A stretch of DNA of 64,000 nt from Pyrobaculum islandicum DSM 4184 (lineage in GTDB: Archaea > Thermoproteota > Thermoprotei > Thermoproteales > Thermoproteaceae), in the NCBI RefSeq assembly GCF_000015205.1, contig NC_008701.1:1-64000 (forward strand). The letters run 5' to 3'. Positions 50,737 to 59,410 of the stretch are shown in pieces. The first letter of the stretch is position 1. Each line of letters begins with the position of its first letter. The notes under the pieces are model-generated. The model was not told the DNA's origin. It was given only the letters and a program-made list of their open reading frames with translations, and made no database searches. The position numbers and the translations under genes are program-made.

Positions 50737-51762
50737 ATGTTCGACTTGGCCTACCTAATTCTCAATACAATAGGCGGCATCTATCTTTTTATCCTCGCCC
50801 TTGGCGCAGTTAAAAAGCCTGGGGGCCGCCCGGCGGGGCCTATAGATAACTACCTCGTAGTAGTCGTCACAGTAGGCAACGAGAGAGTCCTCCCGGCTCT
50901 TCGCGAAACTGTGGCACAGTTAGAACGCCTCGGTCTCCGCTACGTCGTCGTCTCCTCAAACCCCCTCAACATGAGAAACGTCCTCGTCGTGCCGCGGGAG
51001 GAAGACGGCACGAAGTACAAAGCCATCAGGTGGTTTGTCCTCAACTACGCCCGGCCCGACACATGGTACATATTTCTCGACGACGACTCCTACCCCCTTG
51101 ACACGGAGTTCCTCAGGGACATCGCCTACTACGGCGCCAGAGGCTATGTCGCCGGCAACGGCGTGATTGTGCCTAGGCCCGGCCGCTCTAAGTTGGCCTA
51201 CGCCCTAGATTGGATTAGACACTTCGACGACCTCACCCGCTACCGCTTCGCCCTAGAGGTGCTGAGGAGGCCCATCTTCGGCATGCACGGCGAGCTCCTC
51301 ATAGTAAGGGGAGACGTCCTCAGGGAGATATGGCCCGCCATGGGCGACACCATCACCGAGGACTTCCGCTTCGCCATGGAGCTCCTCAAGCGGCGCTACA
51401 AGACCTTCCAGACCAAGACGAGGGTCTCTATCAGAAGTCCCAACTCTCTGCTAGACTTCATCAGGCAGAGGGCGAGGTGGGCCGCCGCCCTCGGCGAAGC
51501 CGTGAGATACAGAAACCCCATCCCGCCGGCCTCAGCAGCCGTCGCCATTTTCCTCGCCGCCGCCGGCCCCCTAACCGCACTCTACGGCCCCACCCTCGCC
51601 ACTGCAGTAGCCGCCGTCTACGCTGCCGTGTATATATATGGTAGCCTAAGGGCGAGGAGATACATAATAGACGTCCTCCTGGCGTCTACACTTGAGCTAT
51701 TAGCCATGGCGGCAGGCGTGTTCCACAGACAGAGACACTTCTACATAATAGACAAGACCTAA
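50737..51762 (+). CDS. Family 2 glycosyltransferase (egghead/beta-mannosyltransferase-like)
   Basis: A 341-residue protein with an N-terminal membrane helix, a GT-A domain and two C-terminal helices. The DXD motif is FLDDDSY (about residue 122), with GMHGELLIVRGD, TITEDFRFAMEL and QRARWAAALGE giving the acceptor and QxxRW motifs. It should work at the inner face of the cell membrane, building a glycolipid or exported glycan. The overall plan resembles the egghead/BRE-3 type. Confidence 0.85.
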   Translation: MFDLAYLILNTIGGIYLFILALGAVKKPGGRPAGPIDNYLVVVVTVGNERVLPALRETVAQLERLGLRYVVVSSNPLNMRNVLVVPREEDGTKYKAIRWFVLNYARPDTWYIFLDDDSYPLDTEFLRDIAYYGARGYVAGNGVIVPRPGRSKLAYALDWIRHFDDLTRYRFALEVLRRPIFGMHGELLIVRGDVLREIWPAMGDTITEDFRFAMELLKRRYKTFQTKTRVSIRSPNSLLDFIRQRARWAAALGEAVRYRNPIPPASAAVAIFLAAAGPLTALYGPTLATAVAAVYAAVYIYGSLRARRYIIDVLLASTLELLAMAAGVFHRQRHFYIIDKT

Positions 51763-51820
51763 AGAGCCGTCTCCCGTCGTGACAACCCCAGGGCTGGAGT
51801 AGAGGAATATATAGCTAAAG

Positions 51821-51892
51821 GGCCGCCGCCGGGATTTGAACCCGGGTCAACGGGACCACAACCCGCCATCCTAACCGCTAGACTACGGCGGC
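51821..51892 (-). tRNA. tRNA-His (GTG)
   Basis: The minus strand folds as a tRNA: acceptor GCCGCCG/CGGCGGC, D arm GTCT...GGAT, anticodon stem GCGGG/CCCGT around TT-GTG-GT, and T arm with GGTTCAAATCC. The anticodon is GTG. Base 73 is C, the archaeal His discriminator. The base before G1 is A, so the extra G at -1 of tRNA-His is not encoded. No intron is seen. A TATA box (GTTTATAAAC, about 51913-51922) lies about 25 nt upstream, so transcription should begin at or next to G1. Confidence 0.95.
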
Positions 51893-51964
51893 TTGACACA
51901 TCAACAGCCGGAGTTTATAAACTTTAGCTACACAGGCGACGATGTAGTACGCGGTTTATGACCG

Positions 51965-51978
51965 CGCCCTAAAGGGCG
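51965..51978. repeat. Short GC hairpin CGCCCT/AGGGCG
   Basis: A 6-bp inverted repeat with a 2-nt centre, followed by GGGCTTTC. This CGCCCTAAAGGGCG pattern is familiar from the 3' ends of IS200/IS605-type elements in Crenarchaeota, so it may be a remnant end. It may equally be a terminator-like hairpin after the ATPase gene or part of the gap between it and tRNA-His. Confidence 0.35.
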
Positions 51979-52004
51979 GGGCTTTCAGTTGTAACGCCAC
52001 ATCT

Positions 52005-52658
52005 CTAGCTGAACAGCTTTTTCACCACGGGCTCGGCCAAGTCGGCTGGCTTGTTCTCTATGCACTTCTTCAAGCGGCCCCCCTCTATGACGCATATGAC
52101 GTCGCCTATATAGGCGGCTTCATAGGGGTCGTGGGTTACGTAGAGGACGGGCTTGCCCAGCCGCCTGACGGCATCGTCCACAAGCCGCTTGTTGAACCAG
52201 TCCAGGTGGGAGGTGGGCTCGTCCATGAGGAAGCCGCAGGCCCCCGCCAGGAGGCCAGCCGCGATGTTGACAAGCTGCTTCTGGCCGGTGGAGAGGCCTC
52301 CCCTGTCCAGCAGCTCCCTTATGCCCAGGAGGCCGGCCACCTCCTCCACATCCCGCTCCCCCCGGCCCCACCTCGCCGCCACCCACTTCAGGAACCTCCT
52401 CGGGCCGCCGGGCGGGTCCACCGGCGTGGACTGTATATATACGAGCCCCCTCTCCTCCGGCGGGAGGCGCGACACCTCTCTCCCACACGCCGTCACCGAC
52501 CCCTCCGCCGGTATGGCGCCGGCTATCGCGTCCAGTAGCGTCGTCTTCCCGCTGCCGTTTCTCCCAAGCACCACTGTGACAGAGTTGACGGAGAGGCGCT
52601 CCACCTCCAGCTGGAACCTCCCTCTCCTGGCCCTAAGCCCCCTCACCTCGATAGCCAT
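52005..52658 (-). CDS. Oxyanion (molybdate/tungstate-type) ABC transporter ATPase
   Basis: A 217-residue ABC ATPase: Walker A LGRNGSGKTT, signature LSTGQKQLVNIAAGLL (with LSTGQ in place of LSGGQ), Walker B GFLMDEPTSHLD and H-loop YVTHDPYEA. It lacks the C-terminal regulatory (TOBE) domain of ModC. It overlaps the permease by 16 bp. The divergent binding protein at 53569 and ModD at 55655 suggest tungstate or molybdate as substrate. Confidence 0.85.
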   Translation of the reverse strand: MAIEVRGLRARRGRFQLEVERLSVNSVTVVLGRNGSGKTTLLDAIAGAIPAEGSVTACGREVSRLPPEERGLVYIQSTPVDPPGGPRRFLKWVAARWGRGERDVEEVAGLLGIRELLDRGGLSTGQKQLVNIAAGLLAGACGFLMDEPTSHLDWFNKRLVDDAVRRLGKPVLYVTHDPYEAAYIGDVICVIEGGRLKKCIENKPADLAEPVVKKLFS

Positions 52659-53344
52659 AGCCTCAGTAGGTACGCCGTGGAGACCCCCAGAGCCGCAACA
52701 GCCATGGAGGCCGCCACCGTGGCGCCCAGCCCCTCCTGGAGGAAGGCCTGGTATATGTAGATAGACATGGTGGGCGGGTAGGAGGCGAAGATGAGGAGCA
52801 CCCCCAGCTCCCCAAAGCCCCGGAGGAAGGACAGCAGGAAAGCAGCCGCGGTAGCCCTCTTTAGCGAGAGGAGGAGAGCCACCAGAAGCCTAAGCCCCCC
52901 AAGCCCCAGCGACCTGAAGTAGAGCTCCGCCCTGACGTCCTTAAGCGCTCCGTCGAAAACTGCGTAAGACACCGGCAGAGCCATGACGAACATGGCCAGG
53001 AGGACCCCTGCCGCCTTGTTTACAAAAAAGCCGTAGAGCCACTCCGGCAGGAGGGGGTTCCTAAAGGCCGCCAGGAGGAGAACCCCCACCGCCGTAGGCG
53101 GCACGACGGCAGGCGCGTAGAGGATCTGCGCCACAGCCGCCTGCCAGCCCCCACGCCCCCAGACGGCCACAGCCAGCCCCGGTAGCAGGCCGAGACCGGC
53201 CGCCGCCCCGCTAAACAGAGCAGTAAGGAGAAACGCCTCCCCGAACCCCGGCGGAGGCGCCCCCAGGTAGGCAATCGGCAGTATAAATAGTAGAAGCGCC
53301 ACAAACACGACGGCGGCCAATGCCAGAGCCACAGAAAACAACAC
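52643..53344 (-). CDS. Oxyanion ABC transporter permease (ModB/WtpB-like)
   Basis: A 233-residue permease with about six helices. The coupling-loop region is RSLGLGGLRLLVALLLSLKRATAAAFLLSFLRGFGELGVLLIF, with FLRGFGELG equivalent to the EAA motif of ModB/WtpB. It is the first gene of a two-gene transcript with the ATPase and is divergent from the fused binding protein at 53569. Confidence 0.87.
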   Translation of the reverse strand: MLFSVALALAAVVFVALLLFILPIAYLGAPPPGFGEAFLLTALFSGAAAGLGLLPGLAVAVWGRGGWQAAVAQILYAPAVVPPTAVGVLLLAAFRNPLLPEWLYGFFVNKAAGVLLAMFVMALPVSYAVFDGALKDVRAELYFRSLGLGGLRLLVALLLSLKRATAAAFLLSFLRGFGELGVLLIFASYPPTMSIYIYQAFLQEGLGATVAASMAVAALGVSTAYLLRLWLSR

Positions 53345-53568
53345 AGCCAGGGATTTAGGCTTTACCTACACAAAAAATAAATAATGGAAAACTACATAAA
53401 CTAGTTCAAATAAAAGACAAAAACAAACAAAATATACATAAACAAAGTAATAAGACAAAAAATTAAAAGAAGACCATTTATATAATACAAAAGCACAAAA
53501 CTTTAAAAAATTTAAACTTGATATTTCGTATGTAAGTTATATAGATAAGCCACGGCTTTCATACAGAC
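53345..53568. promoter_or_regulatory. AT-rich divergent promoter region of the oxyanion locus
   Basis: A 224-bp gap with very low GC between permease and binding-protein genes. It holds many A runs (such as AAAATTAAAAG and TTTAAAAAATTTAAAC) and TATA-like stretches, the last (TTATATAG, about 53536-53543) about 25 nt before ATG 53569. I find no clear operator palindrome. A ModE-like site could be present but cannot be assigned by eye. Confidence 0.5.
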
Positions 53569-55635
53569 ATGCGGCGGGCGGTCCTAATCGGAGCTCTAAT
53601 CTTGGTAACAATAGCATTTTTGTTGCAAATCCAACAGCCGCCGCAGAAGATGCAAGAGACGGCGGCTACAACGGCGACTCCTCCTTTGAAGTCTCCGGAG
53701 GCGGCGGCACCCGGCGCCACGGCGACTAAAGCGTGCTCGGGCTCGCCTCTTGGGTACGTGGCGCCTACGTTGGTTAAGGTGGTTAAAGACGCGGCGGCGG
53801 CTGCGGGCCTCGGCACGGAGGGGATACAGTCTGTGGGGTCTGTGGAGGGGCTTAGGAGGATACAGGGCGGCGCCAAGCCGGACCTCTTCGGGTCGGTGGA
53901 TATAGAGCTGAGGCCAGACGCCGAGAGGGCGGGAGCCCTCCAGACCTACTCTCTGGGGAGGTTCAAGCTGGCCCTCGTCTGCAGAGCCCCCACGACGCTT
54001 GAGGAGCTGGCCTCCGCCAAGACGGTCTTCCCGGACCCCAACAAGGCCCCTATCGGCTATAGGGAGCTCGCCGCCGCGTGGATGCTGTCTCGGGACCTCG
54101 GCGTCAACCTCACGGCGAAGTACACCGCCCTGGGGGTGAGGTTTGTATACAACGGCACTCTCTACGTCTACATACCCAGCTCCCTCCCCAACACCGAGGC
54201 GGTAGACGTGGCCCCCAACCTAGACGGCTCCTGGGCTAAGTTCGAGGCGGGGGCGGGCCGCTGCATGTTCGCCTACGTCCCCTTCCTCCTCGGCAAAGGC
54301 CTCCAGCTTAGGCCCGCCGGCGGCGGCACCAGCTACTGGGAGCCATACACGGCCGAGGCGGGCGGGAGGACCTACTACGTGTACGTCTTCAAGCCGCCCT
54401 ACGACTTCGCCGAGGACCCGCCCATCAAAGCCGTGGCCGTCCTCCTCGGCCCGCCGGTCAAAACTATAAGGGTGGGCCACTTCGAGGCCTTTGTGGCCTC
54501 CTACACGGAGCTGGGCAACTGCGTCATAGAGTCACTGAAGAAGATGGATTTGTCGAAGTACGGGTTTATAACCACGGCCCGGGCTACGGCCGGCGCGTCT
54601 AAGTCAGCTGTTGTAGAGGTGGTGGATGTGTTGGGGCGGCGGGTGTCTGTGAAGGCGCCTGTGTCTAGAGTTGTGGCTTTGGGGCCGGGGGCGCTTAGGC
54701 TCGTGGTATATCTCAACGCCACAGACAAACTAGCCGGGATAGAAGAGATAGAGAAGAGGCCACCGCGGGGTAGAGACTACGGCTACATCCTCTGGACAAA
54801 AAACCTCACCTCGCTCCCAGTGGTTGGGCGGGGTGGGCCTGGTAGCCCTGTTGACTACGAGAGGATACTATCTGTGAGGCCGGACGTGATTATCATGTCG
54901 CCTTTAGTGGCCGACGCCCCCGACAAGATCCAGGAGAAAACCGGCATACCCGTGGTGGTTGTGTCGGCTTTTATCGACAGCGGCGAGGGCTGGGTCAACT
55001 TCACTAGTTTGTACAAGTCTCTTAGGACCGTCGGCGTTTTGTTGGGTAGAGAGGAGAGGGCTGAGGAGCTGGTTAGATACATGGAGGGTTTGATCAAAGA
55101 TCTCAAGAGGCGCACCGCCAACATAACCCAAAGGCCAAAGGTGTACGTAGGCGCAATCTCTTACAAAGGCGGCCAGCCCTTTGAAGCGACTCAGTCGTAC
55201 TTCCCCCCTCTGGTCTTGCTGAACACGCCGGGGGTCGCAGATAGATATGGAATAAAAGGGGTCGCTAAGATCGACTGGGAGGCGCTCTTGAAGGAGCAGC
55301 CTGACGTGATCTTCATCGACTTGGGGAACTACATGTTTGTAGTGCAGGACTTTAACAAGAGCCGGGATAAGTACTGCGCTCTTAAGGCCTTTAGAGAGGG
55401 GAGGGTATACGGCATTTTGATGTACAACTGGTATGGAACCAATATCGCTACGCTTTTTGCTGACGCCTATTTTATGGGTAAGGTGCTTTATCCTGAGGCG
55501 TTTAGGGATGTGGATCCTGTGGCTAAGGCTGACGAGATCTATAGGGAGTTCCTCGGCACGCCCCTCTACACGGCAATAGCCAAAGACTTCAAAGGAGGAT
55601 TTAGACAGCTGACAGAATTCAAATGCGGGTCCTGA
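53569..55635 (+). CDS. Fused ABC substrate-binding protein: ModA/WtpA-like plus BtuF/MolA-like
   Basis: A 688-residue protein with an N-terminal membrane anchor (AVLIGALILVTIAFLL), a Thr/Pro linker and two binding domains. Domain 1 (about 55-335) resembles ModA/WtpA: GSVEGLRRIQGGAKPDLFGSVD, LGRFKLALVCR and FPDPNKAPIGYRELAA. Domain 2 (about 345-688) resembles the TroA/BtuF/FepB class: VVDVLGRRVSVKAPVSRVVALG, YERILSVRPDVIIMSPL and EALLKEQPDVIFIDLGNYMF. MolA of Haemophilus, a BtuF-class protein, binds molybdate, so both halves may bind the same oxyanion. There is no stop or frameshift at the junction. Domain order and fusion are unusual. Confidence 0.82.
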   Translation: MRRAVLIGALILVTIAFLLQIQQPPQKMQETAATTATPPLKSPEAAAPGATATKACSGSPLGYVAPTLVKVVKDAAAAAGLGTEGIQSVGSVEGLRRIQGGAKPDLFGSVDIELRPDAERAGALQTYSLGRFKLALVCRAPTTLEELASAKTVFPDPNKAPIGYRELAAAWMLSRDLGVNLTAKYTALGVRFVYNGTLYVYIPSSLPNTEAVDVAPNLDGSWAKFEAGAGRCMFAYVPFLLGKGLQLRPAGGGTSYWEPYTAEAGGRTYYVYVFKPPYDFAEDPPIKAVAVLLGPPVKTIRVGHFEAFVASYTELGNCVIESLKKMDLSKYGFITTARATAGASKSAVVEVVDVLGRRVSVKAPVSRVVALGPGALRLVVYLNATDKLAGIEEIEKRPPRGRDYGYILWTKNLTSLPVVGRGGPGSPVDYERILSVRPDVIIMSPLVADAPDKIQEKTGIPVVVVSAFIDSGEGWVNFTSLYKSLRTVGVLLGREERAEELVRYMEGLIKDLKRRTANITQRPKVYVGAISYKGGQPFEATQSYFPPLVLLNTPGVADRYGIKGVAKIDWEALLKEQPDVIFIDLGNYMFVVQDFNKSRDKYCALKAFREGRVYGILMYNWYGTNIATLFADAYFMGKVLYPEAFRDVDPVAKADEIYREFLGTPLYTAIAKDFKGGFRQLTEFKCGS

Positions 55636-55654
55636 GCCCACTAGTTTTTCTGGC

Positions 55655-56473
55655 ATGAGGAGCCGGTTGGAGGCTTGGCTTTTGGAGGATCTGGGGAGCT
55701 ACGACTTGACTACTGAGGTTCTAGGCATCGGGGGTCTGAGGGGGGTTGCCCAGCTCTTCGCCAGGGAGGAGGCGGTGGTGGCTGGGTCTGAGGAGGCGGC
55801 TGAGGTGTATAGGCTGGCGGGCTGCGGGGAGGTGGAGGTGGTTAAGAGGAGCGGCCAGCTGGCACGGAGGGGCGACGTCGTGTTGCGGGCGGTGGGGGAG
55901 GCCCGGTGTCTACACGCCGCCTGGAGGACGGCGCAGGAGGTCGTTGCTTGGGCCTCGGGGGTCGCCACGAAGACGAGGAGGCTGGTGGAGCTGGCGCGGC
56001 GGGTCAACCCAAGGGTCGTGGTGGCGGCTACGCGGAAGACGCCGCCCGGCCTGAGGGCGCTGTATCACAAGGCGGTGCTGGCGGGAGGGGGTATGGTCCA
56101 CAGGTGTTGTCTCTCCGACGGCGTACTCGTCTTTAGAAACCACCTGGTCTTCCTGGGAGAGGGGGCTCTGCAAAAGGCCGCAAAGGCGGCTGCGGTTAGG
56201 CCAGCCGGCGTGGAGGTGTCCACCGTCGAGGAGGCCGTTGAGGCGGCGAAGGCGGGTTTTAGCTATATCCAGCTGGAGCGGATGACCCCGGAGGAGGTGG
56301 CGGAGGCGGCGGCGAGGGTCAGGTCGGTGAACCCCCGCGTGGTCGTGGGGGCGTCGGGGGGCATAGACGAGCACAACATCGCGTCTTATGCCCCACATGT
56401 CGACGTGGTGGTTACCTCTGCCCCCTACCGCGCGCCGCCTATAGACTTGGGAACTGAGATGACGCCTTTATAA
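55655..56473 (+). CDS. modD: ModD-like protein (quinolinate phosphoribosyltransferase homologue)
   Basis: A 272-residue NadC-fold protein. LLEDLGSYDLTTEVLGI, the SGVATKTRRLVELAR segment, ATRKTPPGLRALYHKAVLAGGG and the barrel end VVVGASGGIDEHNIASYAPHVDVVV match ModD, found in molybdate/tungstate loci, rather than true NadC, which has a longer H/R-rich active site. Its reaction is not established. It follows the fused binding protein in the same direction with a 19-bp gap. After it, 56474-56645 contains only a promoter (TTTATATATAAC) for the next gene. Confidence 0.85.
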   Translation: MRSRLEAWLLEDLGSYDLTTEVLGIGGLRGVAQLFAREEAVVAGSEEAAEVYRLAGCGEVEVVKRSGQLARRGDVVLRAVGEARCLHAAWRTAQEVVAWASGVATKTRRLVELARRVNPRVVVAATRKTPPGLRALYHKAVLAGGGMVHRCCLSDGVLVFRNHLVFLGEGALQKAAKAAAVRPAGVEVSTVEEAVEAAKAGFSYIQLERMTPEEVAEAAARVRSVNPRVVVGASGGIDEHNIASYAPHVDVVVTSAPYRAPPIDLGTEMTPL

Positions 56474-56645
56474 AAAACCCTTTGTACGTCTTGACAAGAG
56501 TAGCTGAGGACTAGTACAGAAGCCATAGCTGCAAGTCTCGAAAGCCGCATGTACCAGGATGTAAAAACCATCTATAACACCTCGGCGTTGAGTATCTCCC
56601 GATGGTTTACAACTTAAAGTTTATATATAACGTGTAGGTTTTGAT

Positions 56646-57761
56646 ATGCGTTGGTTGTTTGTTTTAGTGGTGCTTGCCGCGGCACTTTACGCCCAACAGG
56701 TTGTCCGCGTGGTTTATCCCCTGCAACTCCCACCTGCAGACATTTTCTCTCTGTATGTGGATTTCAAAAAGGCGGTACCTATATGTCCCCCATACTGCAA
56801 CAATACTGAGATTGTATCCGTAACTCTAAATGGGGTACTTGACGTGAGAAGCGGAGGCGGCTACAGCGTTGTGCTTTACTACGACAGAGGAGGGGGGTGG
56901 AGAGCCTTGTGTACTCTGCCGGTTGTGCACAACGCCTTCTCTGGCTCATGCGCCGTGCCAAGCGACGCCAAGAGCTTAGGCATAGCCCTCTGGCAAGGCG
57001 GCAGGTGGCTCCAGAGCGTCGATATACACAACCTGAGGTTTTGGACAGCATGTCTATGTGTCCCAAGGCCGCCTACTATAGAGGGCGTGGATCACCCGTC
57101 TGTGGCTAAGGTGGGCGAGGACGTCAGATTCCACGTCTGGCTAAACTGGTGCGGCAACCGCCAGGAGGAGGTCAGACTCCAAATCGGCGGCGTCGAAGTT
57201 GTTAAAAAGGCGAGCATAAATTACACATGCCCATTGAGAGTCAGAGTCGACTTCGGGCCCTTCCGCTTTGAAAAACCGGGCGTATACAACTGGACGGTGA
57301 GGACACAAGCCGACGTACGCTCTGGCTCTATTAAGATAGAGGATGTTAAGGTCTGTCCCCCAATCCTGTGGCCGCCGAGGATAATTAACTACTCCGTCCC
57401 CAGCGTTGTGTACGTCGGCGAGCCGTTCGACGTCAAAGCCGTTGTTGAGGGGAATGTGCCAGCCCTCGTCGTGTTTAGGCTTGGTAATACCACGACAAGC
57501 CGCTATGTAGAGTTGGGAAAGGACGGATGTGTAGAGAAGAGGGAGATAGTCTTCAAGCCGCCTCCCCTCAGCAGGCCGGGGACAGAGTCGTGGACGATAG
57601 AGGTGTGGATGAATAGAACGAAAACCGACGAGAAGCGGGGGGTGCTTGAGGTGAGGAGTAGGTGTAGCCCGAGGGTCTCGGTGGAGGGCCCACAGCGCGT
57701 CTACCTCGGGTCGTCTTTTAACATGACCCCGGCAACTGTGGAGTTAGCGGCGGCGAGCTGA
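56646..57761 (+). CDS. Exported beta-sandwich protein, N-terminal part (frameshifted)
   Basis: A 371-residue frame with a signal peptide (WLFVLVVLAAALYAQQ) and repeated Ig-like modules with several Cys. It ends at TGA 57761 just as a cohesin-like segment begins (VSVEGPQRVYLGSSFN). The missing rest continues in the -1 frame from 57722 onward as GGELRMSFSPFEFVDVRPG. The shift occurs between 57722 and 57758, near a run of four C. So the intact gene would be 56646-58216, about 520 residues, anchored at both ends. Confidence 0.75.
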   Translation: MRWLFVLVVLAAALYAQQVVRVVYPLQLPPADIFSLYVDFKKAVPICPPYCNNTEIVSVTLNGVLDVRSGGGYSVVLYYDRGGGWRALCTLPVVHNAFSGSCAVPSDAKSLGIALWQGGRWLQSVDIHNLRFWTACLCVPRPPTIEGVDHPSVAKVGEDVRFHVWLNWCGNRQEEVRLQIGGVEVVKKASINYTCPLRVRVDFGPFRFEKPGVYNWTVRTQADVRSGSIKIEDVKVCPPILWPPRIINYSVPSVVYVGEPFDVKAVVEGNVPALVVFRLGNTTTSRYVELGKDGCVEKREIVFKPPPLSRPGTESWTIEVWMNRTKTDEKRGVLEVRSRCSPRVSVEGPQRVYLGSSFNMTPATVELAAAS

Positions 57762-57763
57762 GG

Positions 57764-58216
57764 ATGTCTTTTTCGCCTTTTGAATTTGTGGACGTTAGGC
57801 CTGGGGATCTGCTTGGCAGAGACCCGCTGGTGGGGAAGAGGGAGGTGTCCGGCGGCAGCTTGATATATGCCGTAGCTAGAGTGGGGCCGACTCAAGCCCC
57901 CACGCCCCCCGGCGTATTTATCGCTATTAGATTCAAGGCTGTGGCCCCCGGCGAGGCTGAGACCAGAGTAGAAAAGGCCAGCTTCGCAGACGAGAAGTTC
58001 AACGACGCGGCGGTCTTGGCAAAAAATGCAAAAGTGGTAGTGACGGCGCAGGTCACAACACCCACAACACCCGCCCCCACGACGCCCTCCAAGCCGCAGC
58101 AAGAAACTGCGACCACCACGGCGCACTACCAGATCCCGCCGGAGGCGGCGGCGCTTGCAGCCCTCGCCGCAGTCAGCGCGGCAGTAGTCGTCCTAATGGC
58201 GAGAAGGAAAACTTAG
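57764..58216 (+). CDS. Exported beta-sandwich protein, C-terminal part (frameshifted)
   Basis: Continues the gene at 56646 in another frame. The cohesin-like domain (FEFVDVRPGDLL, then FIAIRFKAVAPGEAETRVEKA) is followed by a Thr/Pro linker and a C-terminal transmembrane helix with the ARRKT tail. ATG 57764 is only an internal Met; the frame is open from 57722. Alone it has no signal peptide, so it would not be exported, which is why I read it as the broken end of one gene. Confidence 0.7.
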   Translation: MSFSPFEFVDVRPGDLLGRDPLVGKREVSGGSLIYAVARVGPTQAPTPPGVFIAIRFKAVAPGEAETRVEKASFADEKFNDAAVLAKNAKVVVTAQVTTPTTPAPTTPSKPQQETATTTAHYQIPPEAAALAALAAVSAAVVVLMARRKT

Positions 58217-58230
58217 CGATCTGCTTGACG

Positions 58231-58517
58231 CTATGGGACATATTTTGCCTTACGATAGAGGAGTATTATGCCGGCTACTGCCACCGTGGCGGTTGCTATT
58301 AAGGCTATTTTTACAATAGCCCCCCTCTCTGACTGCCAAGCTCCTCTGTGAGCTTTTTCCTTTCTTCCGCATACGTGGCTTTTAGTTTTTCAAGCTCCGT
58401 AGACAGCTCGTTTAGCTTTCTCCCCAGTTCTACAGCTCTTCTAGTCCATGTGTCAACCTCTTCACGACATATGCTTAATTCGCCTTTCATTTGAGCCCTG
58501 TCTTTAGGCACTAACAA
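58231..58517 (-). pseudogene. Coiled-coil protein with C-terminal TM, frameshifted at a G6 run
   Basis: The frame from 58517 gives a 68-residue coiled coil (charged heptads such as LNELSTELEKLKATYAEERKKL) and stops at 58311. Beyond the six G of 58320-58325 another frame continues with IVKIALIATATVAVAGIILLYRK, a clear transmembrane helix, to TAG 58231. A one-base slip in the G6 run would join them into a membrane-anchored coiled coil of about 95 residues. It could be a real mutation, a slippage-switched gene or an assembly error. Confidence 0.55.
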
Positions 58518-58582
58518 TCATAAACTTCTTTTATTGCTGTCGGAGCTTAGCAATTGCTGTAGCCGGAGTATAGCCTGTGAAA

Positions 58583-59317
58583 CTAGCCAAATTTGATAAC
58601 GATCTCATACCCCCCGACTATCCCCGTCCTTATGTGGAGCCGCTCTGGTCTCTCGCCGGTTGGTATTTGGAAAAGCACGTCGCCTTCGGCGGCGGAGCCG
58701 GGAGCCACACGCGCCGTGGTGTCTAACGCTCTAAATTCGACGGCAGATTTTACAACCTCGTCGGAGACTCTCCACACGAAGTCTAGGCTGAAGGGGTATA
58801 TCCTCTCATAGCTCCTCCTGGCGTCTGTAACAAGCACAAAGCCGTATATAGGCGGCGAGTTAGTTTCTCTACCCACGTTTTCAACTCTCAACCTGACGAC
58901 CACGAGCTTGTGGCCTTCCTTCGCCTTGTAGTAACTACTATCGCTTCTAATATACGCCGCCTCTCTCACATCCACTGCAGTGATAACCCAGTCCCCAGCT
59001 TTCACCCCCCGGCCTAGAGTCCCCGTCAGATTCACAACCTTTGACGCCTCTCTGGCGGCCTCAGCCAGAGACCATAGAGCGATGTGTACGATAAAAGTGC
59101 CTAATAACGCCAGGAGAGAAAATATCATCAACACCACGCCCAATATCAATGGCAGTTTTGCAGACTCTCTCTTTGCTACCATATACGCCCCAATGACTAT
59201 GCCGGCGATTGCAAAGAGATACCCCAACAAAGCAGACGTAGCCCACGCCACTGGAAACGCAAACAGAGCTAGAAAAAATCCCAGGAGAAACAACACAACA
59301 GCCTTCCACACTCTCAT
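58583..59317 (-). CDS. Membrane protein with DUF4352-like outer domain
   Basis: About 244 residues from ATG 59317. Four hydrophobic segments span residues 1-95. The C-terminal domain (about 115-244) has the DUF4352/telokin-like pattern (KAGDWVITAVDVREA, GHKLVVVRLRVENVGRET, VAPGSAAEGDVLFQIPTGERPERL). That fold is common in secreted or membrane-displayed proteins of unknown role. The frame is open further up to 59410 but without promoter support. Confidence 0.75.
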   Translation of the reverse strand: MRVWKAVVLFLLGFFLALFAFPVAWATSALLGYLFAIAGIVIGAYMVAKRESAKLPLILGVVLMIFSLLALLGTFIVHIALWSLAEAAREASKVVNLTGTLGRGVKAGDWVITAVDVREAAYIRSDSSYYKAKEGHKLVVVRLRVENVGRETNSPPIYGFVLVTDARRSYERIYPFSLDFVWRVSDEVVKSAVEFRALDTTARVAPGSAAEGDVLFQIPTGERPERLHIRTGIVGGYEIVIKFG

Positions 59318-59410
59318 AATACCTACAGACCAACATAGATTTGTACTTTTTGAGACTACAACTGTTGTAAAGTCGAGCTCCAAGACGTCATGGAAACCTA
59401 TAGTGGCCAC

